NCBI RefSeq assembly: GCF_041687175.1
Contig: NZ_JAWLCK010000002.1
Span: forward strand, 1-64,000
Direction of reading: 5' to 3'
DNA length: 64,000 bases
Source of the DNA: Lutispora sp041687175
GTDB lineage: Bacteria; Bacillota; Clostridia; Lutisporales; Lutisporaceae
A program made the translations under genes and the position numbers. A model generated the notes under the pieces. That model was not told the origin of the DNA. It saw nothing but the letters and a program-made list of their open reading frames with translations, and made no database searches. Of this stretch, positions 50,681 to 59,798 are shown piece after piece (within the stretch, counting starts at the first letter, position 1; each line of letters begins with the position of its first letter).

Positions 50681-52291
50681 TTACTGTTGTTTCACATCCA
50701 ATATCATCAAAACTGTATTTAGCTTTCTTCCGGGAGCTGTAATCATCTTGCCTTTGGCATAAAGAGCAGACGAGGCTCCACCATCAAGGTTCATGGCTTT
50801 TACACAGCCCAGTTCCAGCATGACCTGAGCCAATTCGGTCATATTAAGATTACCTCCGGTTACCAACTTAAGCTTGTTATCCTTGGTAATACCAATAGCA
50901 GATCTTTGAGCTCTGTTTACAGTTATCTTGTCTTCCTTGAATCCTTGTGCTACCGCATCTGCTATAATCTTGCCATCCTTCACCAGGTATGGGCCTGCTG
51001 AAATCATATGTTCCACCTTTTGTATATCTATTGCTGCTGCTTCAGTGTTCTGTGTTATTGCTTCTGCTAAAGCAGCAGTGTTATCTGCAACAGCCTTCTT
51101 TATTATATTATCTGTATCCAAAACCAAAGTATCTTTATGGAAAAAGTCTACCGTTTTGCCTACAGCGAATCTTTGATTTATATAATCATCATTGGCTGCA
51201 TCCTTGCCATAGTATATTACAAATCCATCCTTAGGTATGGAAATGTTTGTGGTTTTCAAGTCTATTTTGGAAACCCTTTTATTTGAAACAGTAATTGCTT
51301 TCCCCTCCGGCACAGAAAGGGAGCTTCCTCTTTCTGGAGTATATAGATAAACTCCCGTAGAATCTATGGGTTTAGAGTTTATATACCAGACATTGAAGAG
51401 ATTAAAGTCCATACCGTTCTTTGCATTATCCCAATAGTTTTTTGTTTCTTTATCAACACATCCGTATAAAAGGGTCTGTTTGGCCGATGGTGCAGGGGCA
51501 GCTGCCTTTTCTTCTGACTTTTCTTTGCTATCCTCCAAAGCAGGCAAAGCTTTATAACTTAGCTCCACGGTTCTTCCAATTCTGAATCTGTCGTTTATGT
51601 ACTTGTCATCAGCGGCATTTGCTGCATAATAAATTATATATCCATTTGATGGTATTATAGTTTCCTTTGGGTTTTTTGTTACCTTTGTAATCTTGTTTTC
51701 TATAACCTCTATGGCAGTTCCGGTTTCTAACCAGATACTTGTCCCTCTTGCAGGGGTATAGATATATACTCCAGTGCTGTCTTTGGAAAGGTTATTTATA
51801 TACCAGACCTTGAAAAGATTAAAATCCATGGCTTGTCTTACATTATTCCACTCATTTTGTCTTTTTCCATCCAGGTATCCGTCTATTTCTACTTTAAAAT
51901 AATCCATATCCACCTTATTTTTATCCTGAATAAAAAGCGAAGCATTCTTGCCCTCTAGATATATAAATTCCTTGTTTTTTATTATCGAACCATAGGGTTC
52001 CAGTGAGCTGTATGCATCGAAGAAATTAGCGTTTATAGCTGCTATAGGCTTCTTCCGATTTATCATTGACATAAAGTCCTCGGATCCACTCACCTTATCA
52101 TTTGCTGTAACTACCTCCAGTACCATATCAGGACTGTTTAAGTCTATAGTTACCACATTTACTGTTTTGTTTGAATCAGCTACCTTAATTGTATGAGTGC
52201 CAACTCCTACATTTTCAGGAGCAGAATATACAATAGTTAGAGTGTTGAATATAATTGAAATTGCCAATATCAAAGTGAATATCTTTTTCAT
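50681..52291 (-). CDS. Phosphodiester glycosidase (NAGPA) family protein with internal repeat
   Basis: The protein has 536 residues. A signal peptide (residues 1-24, ending YSA) directs secretion. The NAGPA-type fold starts with VNVVTIDLNSPDM, PIAAINANFFDA and resumes at the C terminus with RSAIGITKDNKLKLVTGG, then LGCVKAMNLDGGASSALYAKG. In between are two copies of a module of about 110 residues (about 140-250 and 290-400), each with MDFNLF.VWYIN, DSTGVY.YTP.RG and a GYIIYY or GFVIYY strand. The enzyme family removes sugar from phosphodiesters or exopolysaccharides. AGGAGG precedes the ATG. Confidence 0.82.
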   Translation of the reverse strand: MKKIFTLILAISIIFNTLTIVYSAPENVGVGTHTIKVADSNKTVNVVTIDLNSPDMVLEVVTANDKVSGSEDFMSMINRKKPIAAINANFFDAYSSLEPYGSIIKNKEFIYLEGKNASLFIQDKNKVDMDYFKVEIDGYLDGKRQNEWNNVRQAMDFNLFKVWYINNLSKDSTGVYIYTPARGTSIWLETGTAIEVIENKITKVTKNPKETIIPSNGYIIYYAANAADDKYINDRFRIGRTVELSYKALPALEDSKEKSEEKAAAPAPSAKQTLLYGCVDKETKNYWDNAKNGMDFNLFNVWYINSKPIDSTGVYLYTPERGSSLSVPEGKAITVSNKRVSKIDLKTTNISIPKDGFVIYYGKDAANDDYINQRFAVGKTVDFFHKDTLVLDTDNIIKKAVADNTAALAEAITQNTEAAAIDIQKVEHMISAGPYLVKDGKIIADAVAQGFKEDKITVNRAQRSAIGITKDNKLKLVTGGNLNMTELAQVMLELGCVKAMNLDGGASSALYAKGKMITAPGRKLNTVLMILDVKQQ

Positions 52292-52471
52292 AATATCCTC
52301 CTATGCTGTCCTAAATCTTTGATTTTAATTATACCATAGAATAGAAAGAAAACAGCACTTTGTCTAAAAAAGAAGAAAATTGTAAAGAAAGCCTCAGACT
52401 TGAGTTATTGTGCTGCTAAGTGTATAATATTGCCAATATAATTGAGGATAGCATAAGAGGAGGTGGAGCAT

Positions 52472-52759
52472 ATGATCAAAGTCGTATCCAAACATTATGT
52501 TAAAGAAGGTAAGGTTGAAGAATTCGTAGAGAATGCGAAAAGAATGGTTGAGGCTACAAGAAAAGAAGATGGTTGCATAAGCTATGGATTGTTTCAGGAT
52601 GAGAATGATCCTAAAATACTCACTTTTATAGAAGAATGGGAAGATATATCTGCATTGGAAAAGCATAAGACTACAGAACATGTTAAAAGTATAGTTCCTA
52701 TTTTAAAGAATCTTGACAAGAGACCCGGTGACCTCAATATATATAAACAATTAGTATGA
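52472..52759 (+). CDS. Antibiotic-biosynthesis-monooxygenase-like (putative quinol monooxygenase)
   Basis: The protein has 95 residues with the ABM dimeric ferredoxin-like fold: IKVVSKHYVKEGKVEEF, KEDGCISYGLFQDENDP and FIEEWEDISALEKH, ending in VPILKNL. Such small proteins oxidise quinols or act as YgiN-like detoxifiers; some have heme-degrading function. The specific substrate is not visible. ATG 52472 has GAGGAGG eight bases upstream; GTG 52463 overlaps it. A long hairpin terminates the transcript. Confidence 0.85.
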   Translation: MIKVVSKHYVKEGKVEEFVENAKRMVEATRKEDGCISYGLFQDENDPKILTFIEEWEDISALEKHKTTEHVKSIVPILKNLDKRPGDLNIYKQLV

Positions 52760-52813
52760 TAATAGGGGTCAGGCTTGAAAAAGAATAATTCATGCCTGAC
52801 CCCTATTATCATA
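52758..52813. repeat. GGGGTCAGGC hairpin (REP-like), left of the efflux cassette
   Basis: ATAATAGGGGTCAGGC and GCCTGACCCCTATTAT form a perfect 16-bp stem around a 23-base loop. The GGGTCAGG/CCTGACCC core recurs at 57752-57786. It can terminate the monooxygenase transcript, but the shared core suggests a mobile REP-type element. Its internal loop has no gene. Confidence 0.65.
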
Positions 52814-52835
52814 TTGAAGAATCTAGTATTATATA

Positions 52836-52856
52836 TTAAACTATAAAATAGTTTAA
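52836..52856. promoter_or_regulatory. MarR-type operator candidate
   Basis: TTAAACTAT and ATAGTTTAA are perfect nine-base arms around AAA, 28 bases before the MarR ATG. Size and position fit an autoregulatory MarR operator. Confidence 0.6.
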
Positions 52857-52883
52857 TCATTAAATTATTTAGAAGGTGAACAA

Positions 52884-53315
52884 ATGGAGATAAGCTATGA
52901 TATGAAAGAGCTGGATAAGATATCCTATGAATTGCACAAGAAGCTTTTTGCTAAAATCACTGAGGGCATTGATATTCCTGTCACAAATACTCAGATATAT
53001 ATGCTGTTTTATATAAGAACTCAAGATGAGTGTGTGGTAAGTGATATTGCCAACTATTTGGGAGTTACCTTGGGGGCTGTTACAAGCCTGGTTGACAGAC
53101 TCTATGATTTTGGCCTGGTAAATAGGTTCAGAAGCGAAATCGACAGACGACAGGTAATAATAAAATTGAGTGAGAAAGGAGAAGGACTGCTTAGGAAAAT
53201 AGACATAAAGAGAAGAGAGATATTTGACTATTATACAAAAGATATAGATAAAGAAGAAATTATATATCTGAGTAAAATAATGGAAAAGATAGTTATTAAG
53301 ATACTGAATTCATAG
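52884..53315 (+). CDS. MarR-family transcriptional regulator
   Basis: The protein has 143 residues. The winged helix spans about 45-100: VSDIANYLGVTLGAVTSLVDRL, LVNRFRSEIDRRQVIIKLSEKG. The DRRQ motif in the wing is typical. It heads the RND efflux operon and most likely represses it through the palindrome upstream, releasing on binding a toxic compound. AGAAGGTGA precedes the ATG. The adaptor gene starts 53 bases downstream. Confidence 0.9.
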   Translation: MEISYDMKELDKISYELHKKLFAKITEGIDIPVTNTQIYMLFYIRTQDECVVSDIANYLGVTLGAVTSLVDRLYDFGLVNRFRSEIDRRQVIIKLSEKGEGLLRKIDIKRREIFDYYTKDIDKEEIIYLSKIMEKIVIKILNS

Positions 53316-53367
53316 GGGCAAGGAAGATTATAAGCATATATGCAAATGGATTAGGAGGACACATATA

Positions 53368-54612
53368 ATGAAAAGAAGTTTATTACTTATTGTACTAATA
53401 GTATTAAGCATGAGCCTAAGCATGGGATGCAGTTCACAACAAGCTATGGAAACTGCTGATGTGACTTGGGAGCAGCCTACAACAGTAGAAGTTGCCAAGG
53501 TTGAGGCAGGACAGATTGAAAATTTTGTCAGCTATAGTTCCAGAGTAAAGCCGGCACAGGAAATAATGGTACTGCCCAAAGTGCCAGGAAAGGTCCTCAA
53601 AATAAACTTTGATCTTGGTGATAGAGTTAAAAAGGGGCAAATATTGTTTGAATTGGATAAGACAGATGCACTGCTACAGCTGAATCAAGCAGCTGCAGCA
53701 GTAGATATGGCAGAAATCAATCTAAAAAAAATGTCCGGTACTACCTATGAGCAGCAGATGCTTCAGCTTAAATCTGCAGTGGCTTCTGCGGAAATAAACT
53801 ATAACGATGCGAAAACAAATTTAGAGACTATAAAAACTTTATATGAAGTAGGGGCAGAATCAAAGTTTAATTACGATCGAGCAAAATCCCAGCTTGAACT
53901 TGCAAAGCAGCAGTATGAGACTGCTAAAGCTAATTTGGAATTGACAGAACAAAAGAGCTTTGCTGAAAACATTGAAACAGCTCAAGCACAGTTAAATCAG
54001 GCCAAGGCTTCCTATGACATTGCAAAAAATGCTGTGGATAATATGAGTGTCAAATCCCCCATAAGCGGAGTTGTCTCTGCAAAGAATGTAAAGGTTGGGG
54101 AGTTTGTAAGCAACACAACTCCTTCATTCATAATCATAGACGATTCCAGCTACATTATTGAAGTAGATGTAAATGAGGATGTTATAGGAAAAGTGAAGAT
54201 AGGAGATAAAGTGAAGGTCTCTATAGGCTCCATAGCAGAGGAAGCATTATCGGGGACTGTAGTAGCAGCGGCCCCTTCAGCTGATGCGATGAAGCAGACA
54301 TACTTGGTAAAAATAACTCTGGATAACCCGCCAAGCACCATAAAAGGAGGCATGTTTGCTCAAGTGCAACTGATTCTGGATAGAGCAGAAAACTGCATTT
54401 TGGTTCCTTTATCTTCCGTTGTAGAGGAAGAAGGCAGAAAATATGTATTTGTTATCAATGGTGATAAAGCTATAAAAACAGAAGTTGATACCGGTATATT
54501 TAATGATAATGAGATCCAAATAATACATGGCCTTAACGAGGGTGAAACAGTTGTTGTAAAGGGTCAGAATTTCTTGAAAGATGGATCAACAGTAGTTATT
54601 TCAGATAATTAA
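53368..54612 (+). CDS. RND efflux adaptor (membrane fusion protein), lipoprotein
   Basis: The protein has 414 residues. A lipobox (LSMGC, Cys 18) follows a short signal peptide. The barrel-sandwich hybrid domain flanks a long helical hairpin (about 100-200, rich in Gln and Ala repeats such as LNQAKASYDIAKNAV), and the beta-barrel region has SPISGVVSAKNVKVGEFV and the late VVEEEGRKYVFVI. It links the inner-membrane pump to outer layers; in a Gram-positive it is anchored to the membrane face. AGGAGG precedes the ATG. Confidence 0.9.
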   Translation: MKRSLLLIVLIVLSMSLSMGCSSQQAMETADVTWEQPTTVEVAKVEAGQIENFVSYSSRVKPAQEIMVLPKVPGKVLKINFDLGDRVKKGQILFELDKTDALLQLNQAAAAVDMAEINLKKMSGTTYEQQMLQLKSAVASAEINYNDAKTNLETIKTLYEVGAESKFNYDRAKSQLELAKQQYETAKANLELTEQKSFAENIETAQAQLNQAKASYDIAKNAVDNMSVKSPISGVVSAKNVKVGEFVSNTTPSFIIIDDSSYIIEVDVNEDVIGKVKIGDKVKVSIGSIAEEALSGTVVAAAPSADAMKQTYLVKITLDNPPSTIKGGMFAQVQLILDRAENCILVPLSSVVEEEGRKYVFVINGDKAIKTEVDTGIFNDNEIQIIHGLNEGETVVVKGQNFLKDGSTVVISDN

Positions 54613-54623
54613 GAGGTGTAAAA

Positions 54624-57600
54624 ATGAGAATACATGAAATATCCGTAAAAAGACCGGTAGCCATACTGATGTGTGTCTTGATTGTACTATTGTTGGGTGG
54701 AGTGTCCCTCTCCAAGATACCTGTTGACTTGATGCCTAATATAAGCTTACCCATTGCCATTGTTTCAACAAGTTACTCAGGTGTTGCCCCACAAGAGATT
54801 GAGACTATTGTTACAAAAAACATAGAAAACGCAATTGCTACCGTAAACAATGTAAAATCCATTCAATCAATTTCCAGCGAAGGGAATTCCATAGTCATTG
54901 CCGAGTTCAATTCCGGTACGGATATGGATTTTGCCACTTTGAATATGAGAGAGAAGATTGACATGATCAAAGGGTATCTACCTGATGATGTAGGTGACCC
55001 TTTGGTTATGAAACTAGATCCCAATATGCTGCCAATAGTGACAATAAGCGTAACCAATGGTTCAGATGATATAGCACTGAAACATTTTACAGAGGAAAAT
55101 ATCAAACCAAGATTAGAAAGACTGGCAGGAGTAGCTTCAGTGAACGTTGCAGGAGGGAGAACCCAAGAGATACAAGTTAATGTGGATCCCCAAAGAGCTG
55201 CAGGTTATGGTGTATCCCTAAACCAGATCATAACTATACTGCAAACTGAAAACTTGAACCTTCCAGGCGGTACAGTGGAATACGCAGATAAGAAACTTTT
55301 GGTTAGAAGTACAGGAGAATTTGAAAGCGTTGAGCAGATTAAAAATATACCGCTTACCATGTCCAATGGAACAACCATATATATTCGCGATATAGCAGAA
55401 GTTGTGGACACCAATAAGCCAATTGATTCATACAGCAGGACAAACGGCAGAAACAGTATGAGCATTAGTGTCCAGAAGCAGACAAATGCCAACACTGTTA
55501 ATGTAACAAGGGCAGTAAAGGGAGAATTAGAGAAGATTGCAAAGGAATACCCTGATTTGAGTATCGATATAGTGTTTGATCAAGGTGAATATATAGAGAT
55601 GTCAGTCAACAATGTGGCAAACAATGCGATAGTAGGTGGAGTACTGGCAGTACTTATTTTGTTCGTTTTCCTTAAGAATATAAGAACCACATTGATTATT
55701 GCTACAGCTATACCAATATCCATAATCGCTACTTTTGTACTGGTGTATTTTGCCGGAATATCATTGAATATAGTTTCCCTGGGAGGTCTGGCTCTTGGTG
55801 TAGGTATGCTTGTTGATAATGCTATAGTGGTTTTGGAAAACATATACAGACATCGAAATGAAGGTCTCAGCAGGGTTGAAGCTGCATTGTCAGGTGCGCA
55901 GGAGGTAGGAAATGCCATTTTGGCTTCTACATTTACAACTATAGTGGTATTTCTGCCCATAGCGTTTACAGAAGGAGTTGCAGCTCAGATATTTAAGGAG
56001 ATGGCTCTGACCATAACCTTCTCATTGCTGGCTTCTTTAATAGTAGCTTTATCCTTTATACCGATGCTAAGTTCAAAGTTCTTAAAGATGGTTAAACCCC
56101 ATGAAGTTTCAAGAAACAGTTTACTCAACAAAATATTTGATAAATGGGACGATGCAATCAACGGAATAGATAAGCTTTATCAGAAGATATTGGTATGGGT
56201 GCTGAAGCATAAAGTAAAGACAATAGCTATAGTTCTTTCAGTATTTATATTCAGCTTATTTCTTATACCCTTTATTGGCTCAGAATTTATGCCTGCAATG
56301 GATCAGGGTATGTTCAGTGTAGATATTGAAATGCCCAAGGGGAGTTTGGTAGAAAACACCAATGATGTAGCAATAAAGCTGGAAAATTTGCTTTCTGAGA
56401 TTCCCGAACTGGATACCATGCATGTAAGTGTTGGTGGTTCAGGTGTCATATCCATAGGAGGCGGTTCCAGCGGTGATTCGGCTTCTATTAGCGTAACTTT
56501 GAAGCCTTTAGCTGAAAGAGAAAGAAGCACATCAGAGATTGTGGAAGAGGTGCGGAACTCAGTTAAAAATATTGCTGGCGCCGATATAAAGGTAACCGAC
56601 CTATCTGCAAGTTTTGGAGGGATGAGTAGCGGCAGCTCAGTATCCATCCAGATAAGCGGGCCAGATTTGGAAATATTAGAGGAAATATCCAAGGATATTG
56701 TAAAAATTGTCTCAGCAACAGAAGGAACCAGGCAGGTTGAATCCAGTATCTCAGAAGGAAGACCTGAAGCTCAGGTATATATAAATCGAGATAAGGCATC
56801 AGCTTACGGATTGTCTACTACCCAGGTTGCTTCTGTCATCAGAACAGCTGTAGAGGGTAGAGTGGCAACAACTTATAAAGTCAATGGGACAGAAATAGAT
56901 ATAAAGGTACAATATCCAGAAAATACACGAAATACTCTGGAACAGTTAAAATCAATATCAGTACTATCTCCTTTGGGCATGCAGATACCTTTGTTGGATA
57001 TAGCCGAAATAAAGATTGAGCAAGGTCCAACCAGCATAAGCAGAGCAGATCAGGAGCGTTATGTAACAGTAACAGCGGATGTCTTTGGAAGAAGCTCAGG
57101 TGATGTAAATGAAGAGCTGAAAGAGAAGATAAGCAGCTATAGATTGATTGATGGCTACTCCATTAAGTTTACAGGTGAAAATGAGCAAATGGTGGAAGCC
57201 TTCCAAGACCTTACTTTAGCTTTGATATTGGCAATAATTTTGGTCTATATGGTTATGGCAATACAGTTTGAATCATTGGTGCATCCGCTAACTATTATGT
57301 TTTCAGTGCCTGTTGCATATTCCGGCTCAATATTCGGCCTTGCAATCACCAATAAACCACTCAGTGTTCCTGGATTTATAGGTGTGATCATGTTGGCTGG
57401 TATAGTTGTAAACAACGCCATAGTATTGGTGGATTATATAAATACCTTAAGAGGACGAGGTATGGATAGGGATGCTGCAATCATCAAGGCGGGACCTACA
57501 AGGTTGAGACCAATTCTTATGACTACTTTGACCACTATATTGGCCATGATACCATTAGCTCTAGGGGTTGGCGAAGGAGCAGAGGCAATGGCCCCCATGG

Positions 57601-57746
57601 CTATAGTGGTAACATTCGGACTGACAACTTCCACTTTATTGACATTGCTGATAGTGCCAGTGGTATACTGCTTGTTTGATAATATATCAATGAAATATAA
57701 GACTAAAGTAAAAAAGCCTAAAGCACAGTTGGATGTAAATCCATAA
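54624..57746 (+). CDS. RND-family efflux permease (AcrB/SwrC-like)
   Basis: The protein has 1040 residues with twelve membrane segments and two large extracellular loops. It opens IHEISVKRPVAILM and has FSGTD-region SIVIAEFNSGTDMDFA, the proton-relay motif GLALGVGMLVDNAIVVLENI in helix 4 and AGIVVNNAIVLVDYI in helix 10. It resembles SwrC-type pumps of Firmicutes that export surfactants or drugs by proton antiport. It begins 11 bases after the adaptor gene. Confidence 0.92.
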   Translation: MRIHEISVKRPVAILMCVLIVLLLGGVSLSKIPVDLMPNISLPIAIVSTSYSGVAPQEIETIVTKNIENAIATVNNVKSIQSISSEGNSIVIAEFNSGTDMDFATLNMREKIDMIKGYLPDDVGDPLVMKLDPNMLPIVTISVTNGSDDIALKHFTEENIKPRLERLAGVASVNVAGGRTQEIQVNVDPQRAAGYGVSLNQIITILQTENLNLPGGTVEYADKKLLVRSTGEFESVEQIKNIPLTMSNGTTIYIRDIAEVVDTNKPIDSYSRTNGRNSMSISVQKQTNANTVNVTRAVKGELEKIAKEYPDLSIDIVFDQGEYIEMSVNNVANNAIVGGVLAVLILFVFLKNIRTTLIIATAIPISIIATFVLVYFAGISLNIVSLGGLALGVGMLVDNAIVVLENIYRHRNEGLSRVEAALSGAQEVGNAILASTFTTIVVFLPIAFTEGVAAQIFKEMALTITFSLLASLIVALSFIPMLSSKFLKMVKPHEVSRNSLLNKIFDKWDDAINGIDKLYQKILVWVLKHKVKTIAIVLSVFIFSLFLIPFIGSEFMPAMDQGMFSVDIEMPKGSLVENTNDVAIKLENLLSEIPELDTMHVSVGGSGVISIGGGSSGDSASISVTLKPLAERERSTSEIVEEVRNSVKNIAGADIKVTDLSASFGGMSSGSSVSIQISGPDLEILEEISKDIVKIVSATEGTRQVESSISEGRPEAQVYINRDKASAYGLSTTQVASVIRTAVEGRVATTYKVNGTEIDIKVQYPENTRNTLEQLKSISVLSPLGMQIPLLDIAEIKIEQGPTSISRADQERYVTVTADVFGRSSGDVNEELKEKISSYRLIDGYSIKFTGENEQMVEAFQDLTLALILAIILVYMVMAIQFESLVHPLTIMFSVPVAYSGSIFGLAITNKPLSVPGFIGVIMLAGIVVNNAIVLVDYINTLRGRGMDRDAAIIKAGPTRLRPILMTTLTTILAMIPLALGVGEGAEAMAPMAIVVTFGLTTSTLLTLLIVPVVYCLFDNISMKYKTKVKKPKAQLDVNP

Positions 57747-57751
57747 ATAAA

Positions 57752-57786
57752 TAATAGGGTCAGGTAATGGAAACCTGACCCTATGT
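57752..57786. repeat. GGGTCAGG hairpin (REP-like), right of the efflux cassette
   Basis: ATAGGGTCAGG and CCTGACCCTAT form a stem around a short loop, immediately after the permease stop. It shares its core with the hairpin at 52758-52813, and the two flank the MarR-RND cassette exactly. T-richness after it is weak. Confidence 0.65.
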
Positions 57787-58075
57787 AATTACTCCTGTTT
57801 TTTTACCATATCTTGATGTCTATGTATTAGTGACTTCATAATTGTCTTTTCTACCTTGGGGTTTCCATTCTTGCAGTACTTCTTCATGAGTGAAGCTTAA
57901 ATTGACATGTTAACCTGGTGGGTTTTCAATATTCCAACCTCCATAGTAAATTTTTCATATGAAATTTTCTGTTATTATGTAATCAATTATTCTATATTAG
58001 ATTTAATAAAGCATCATAAAGAAAACATAATCACCATAGCTTATATAAAAGGCATTTGTATGAGAACTTTTAATT
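57787..58075. other. Gene-free stretch before ytrH
   Basis: No gene is seen on either strand. A minus-strand frame reading THEEVLQEWKPQG at about 57840-57900 has stops on both sides. A sporulation-sigma promoter for ytrH probably lies in 57990-58070, but no consensus box was convincing. Confidence 0.35.
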
Positions 58076-58090
58076 ATGGGTGGTGATGTT

Positions 58091-58429
58091 TTGTCTGCTC
58101 TATATATCAGTGTAGTGCGCAATTTTTTTATCGCTTTTGGTGTGGTTATTGGAGCCAGTATTTTTGCAGGCATAGCAGCAATAATTACAGACCATCCTCC
58201 ACTTAAAGCTATGGTTGATTTGGCAGGATCTATAAAGATATGGGCCATGGCTATTGCGCTGGGCGATACATTTTCTTCTTTTGCGGCTATAGAAAAGGGT
58301 ATCTTCGGAGGAGAATTCAAATCTATTATTAAACAAGCTATATATGTGCTGACAGCACTTTTAGGGTCCAATACTGCCTATGGATTTATAAAGCTGATTA
58401 AAAGGAGCAGTGAATTATGGGTCAAATGA
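58091..58429 (+). CDS. ytrH: YtrH family sporulation protein
   Basis: The protein has about 112 residues with three membrane segments. The pattern VRNFFIAFGVVIGASIFAG, then PPLKAMVDLAGSIKIWAMAIALG and EKGIFGGE, then AIYVLTALLGSNTAYG follows YtrH, a mother-cell membrane protein needed for efficient sporulation in Bacillus under sigma-E. The TTG at 58091 with GGTGGTG upstream is preferred; ATG 58076 has no ribosome site. Its end overlaps ytrI by 13 bases. Confidence 0.82.
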   Translation: MSALYISVVRNFFIAFGVVIGASIFAGIAAIITDHPPLKAMVDLAGSIKIWAMAIALGDTFSSFAAIEKGIFGGEFKSIIKQAIYVLTALLGSNTAYGFIKLIKRSSELWVK

Positions 58430-58884
58430 GAAAGCCTGGCTCAAAGATACTACTTTGTTTTGTAACAGGTATAGTTGCCGGCATGCTAATGGGCGCAGCC
58501 ACTATAAGCGTTGTTGTTAGCTATAGGATGGATCAATTCTATGAAAGGATTGCATACCTTGAAAATACTATCAAAGATAGGGATGCTAAACTTGAAGCTC
58601 TTGAAAAGTCAGTTAATACCAGAAAGATTGTTTTGAAAGATATAGAGGTAGTATTAAATTTTGAAGGAGATGAAATAGACAAAATTAAGATAGAAAAAGC
58701 TGTAAGGGAAAAATATGCTTTGCTGTTGGGGAAAGAAGTAAAATCAATGGACGGAGATATGATAGTTCAAGTGGTGGATAACAGAATTATGATGACGGAA
58801 AAGGGTCAATACAAGCTTAAAGTAGAAAGACTAGTATTGACCGAAATATTGAAAATATGGATATTAGCTAAATCATTGGATTGA
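58417..58884 (+). CDS. ytrI: YtrI-like sporulation membrane protein
   Basis: The protein has 155 residues: one N-terminal membrane helix (about 10-32, ILLCFVTGIVAGMLMGAA), a short coiled coil (YERIAYLENTIKDRDAKLEALEKS) and a C-terminal domain of about 90 residues. It overlaps the upstream ytrH, as in Bacillus where the two are neighbours and both contribute to sporulation. AAAGGAG precedes the ATG. The pair is the clearest evidence that the organism makes endospores. Confidence 0.78.
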   Translation: MGQMRKPGSKILLCFVTGIVAGMLMGAATISVVVSYRMDQFYERIAYLENTIKDRDAKLEALEKSVNTRKIVLKDIEVVLNFEGDEIDKIKIEKAVREKYALLLGKEVKSMDGDMIVQVVDNRIMMTEKGQYKLKVERLVLTEILKIWILAKSLD

Positions 58885-58895
58885 AATATAAATTG

Positions 58896-58924
58896 AAGCT
58901 GCTGAATAAATCAGCAGCTTTTAT
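58896..58924. terminator. Terminator between ytrI and the azoreductase-like gene
   Basis: AAGCTGCTGA pairs with TCAGCAGCTT around ATAAA, followed by TTT. Confidence 0.8.
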
Positions 58925-58935
58925 GCTCATATAAA

Positions 58936-59580
58936 TTATGAAAGCTTAGCTATGACATTTTCAATATCCAGGCAAGCTTTTGTTATGGCTTTTTCTCTGC
59001 CAATATCCGGCATATCAACTCCTTCCACCAATATTTTTTCAAATCTTTTGACTCCCAAAAATTTAAATGTATCCTCGAAATAGTCAACACCGTGATTGAA
59101 TTTTCCAGAGAGGAGTTTTGGATACTTACCTCCTGAAGATTGAATGTAAATCATGTTTCTTTCTTTATCATCCAAAAGACCAGTTACTTCTTCAGGGGAT
59201 ACTTTAATGACTCTATTATTAAGTATGATGCAATCTATATATCTTTTTAATATGGAAGGATAGCTTACACTCCACATTGGTGCGGCAATTACATAGGTAT
59301 CAGCCCTCAAGAACTGATCACATAATTCATTTACTCTATCCACTGCTTTTTTATCATCCTCTGATAATGCTTCATATTCAGCTCCTGACACTGGTTCTGC
59401 TCTTTTCTTAAATATGACATGGTTTATTTCGGGTATATATTCAGTGTAAAGATCCAGTTCTTCAACCACATAATCAGGATTTTTAGTAATAAAACGATTT
59501 ACAAACTGTCTTCCAACTGTTTTGCTTACAGAAAGTTTTTCAGGTTTAGAATTTACGGTAATATATAATAATATCTTCAA
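58936..59580 (-). CDS. FMN-dependent NADH-azoreductase-like flavoprotein
   Basis: The protein has 214 residues of the flavodoxin-like fold: KILLYITVNSKPEKLSVSKTV (FMN phosphate loop), VIAAPMWSVSYPSILKRYIDC (family signature PMWNF-like) and YIQSSGGKY. AzoR-type enzymes reduce quinones, nitro or azo compounds with NAD(P)H. The TTG at 59580 has GGGAGGTGAT upstream and is preferred over the TTG at 59595. It is convergent with ytrI. Confidence 0.85.
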   Translation of the reverse strand: MKILLYITVNSKPEKLSVSKTVGRQFVNRFITKNPDYVVEELDLYTEYIPEINHVIFKKRAEPVSGAEYEALSEDDKKAVDRVNELCDQFLRADTYVIAAPMWSVSYPSILKRYIDCIILNNRVIKVSPEEVTGLLDDKERNMIYIQSSGGKYPKLLSGKFNHGVDYFEDTFKFLGVKRFEKILVEGVDMPDIGREKAITKACLDIENVIAKLS

Positions 59581-59761
59581 TATATCACCTCCCAATCGTA
59601 AATATTATTTGTTTTAGGCGTTTATTTATACGAAGAAAAATGTTTTCAATGGAAGCCTTTCTAATAAATTAATGGCAAAAATTCCTCCAATATCACAGTT
59701 TATTTTTTTAAATCATAATCAAAATACTAATATAACAAGGCTCAAAAATGTGCCCAATTTT

Positions 59762-59782
59762 ATTTGTATCGTTTATACAAAT
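59762..59782 (+). promoter_or_regulatory. Inverted repeat just before the hsp20 ribosome site
   Basis: ATTTGTAT and ATACAAAT (perfect eight-base arms, five-base loop) end two bases before AAGGAGG. It may be an operator or part of a heat-responsive RNA structure. Confidence 0.45.
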
Positions 59783-59798
59783 TAAGGAGGAATGAAAA

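Noticed and set aside
57840..57900. Minus-strand peptide resembling a transposase end (THEEVLQEWKPQG)
   Set aside because: Only about 20 codons between stops; no second motif supports a transposase.
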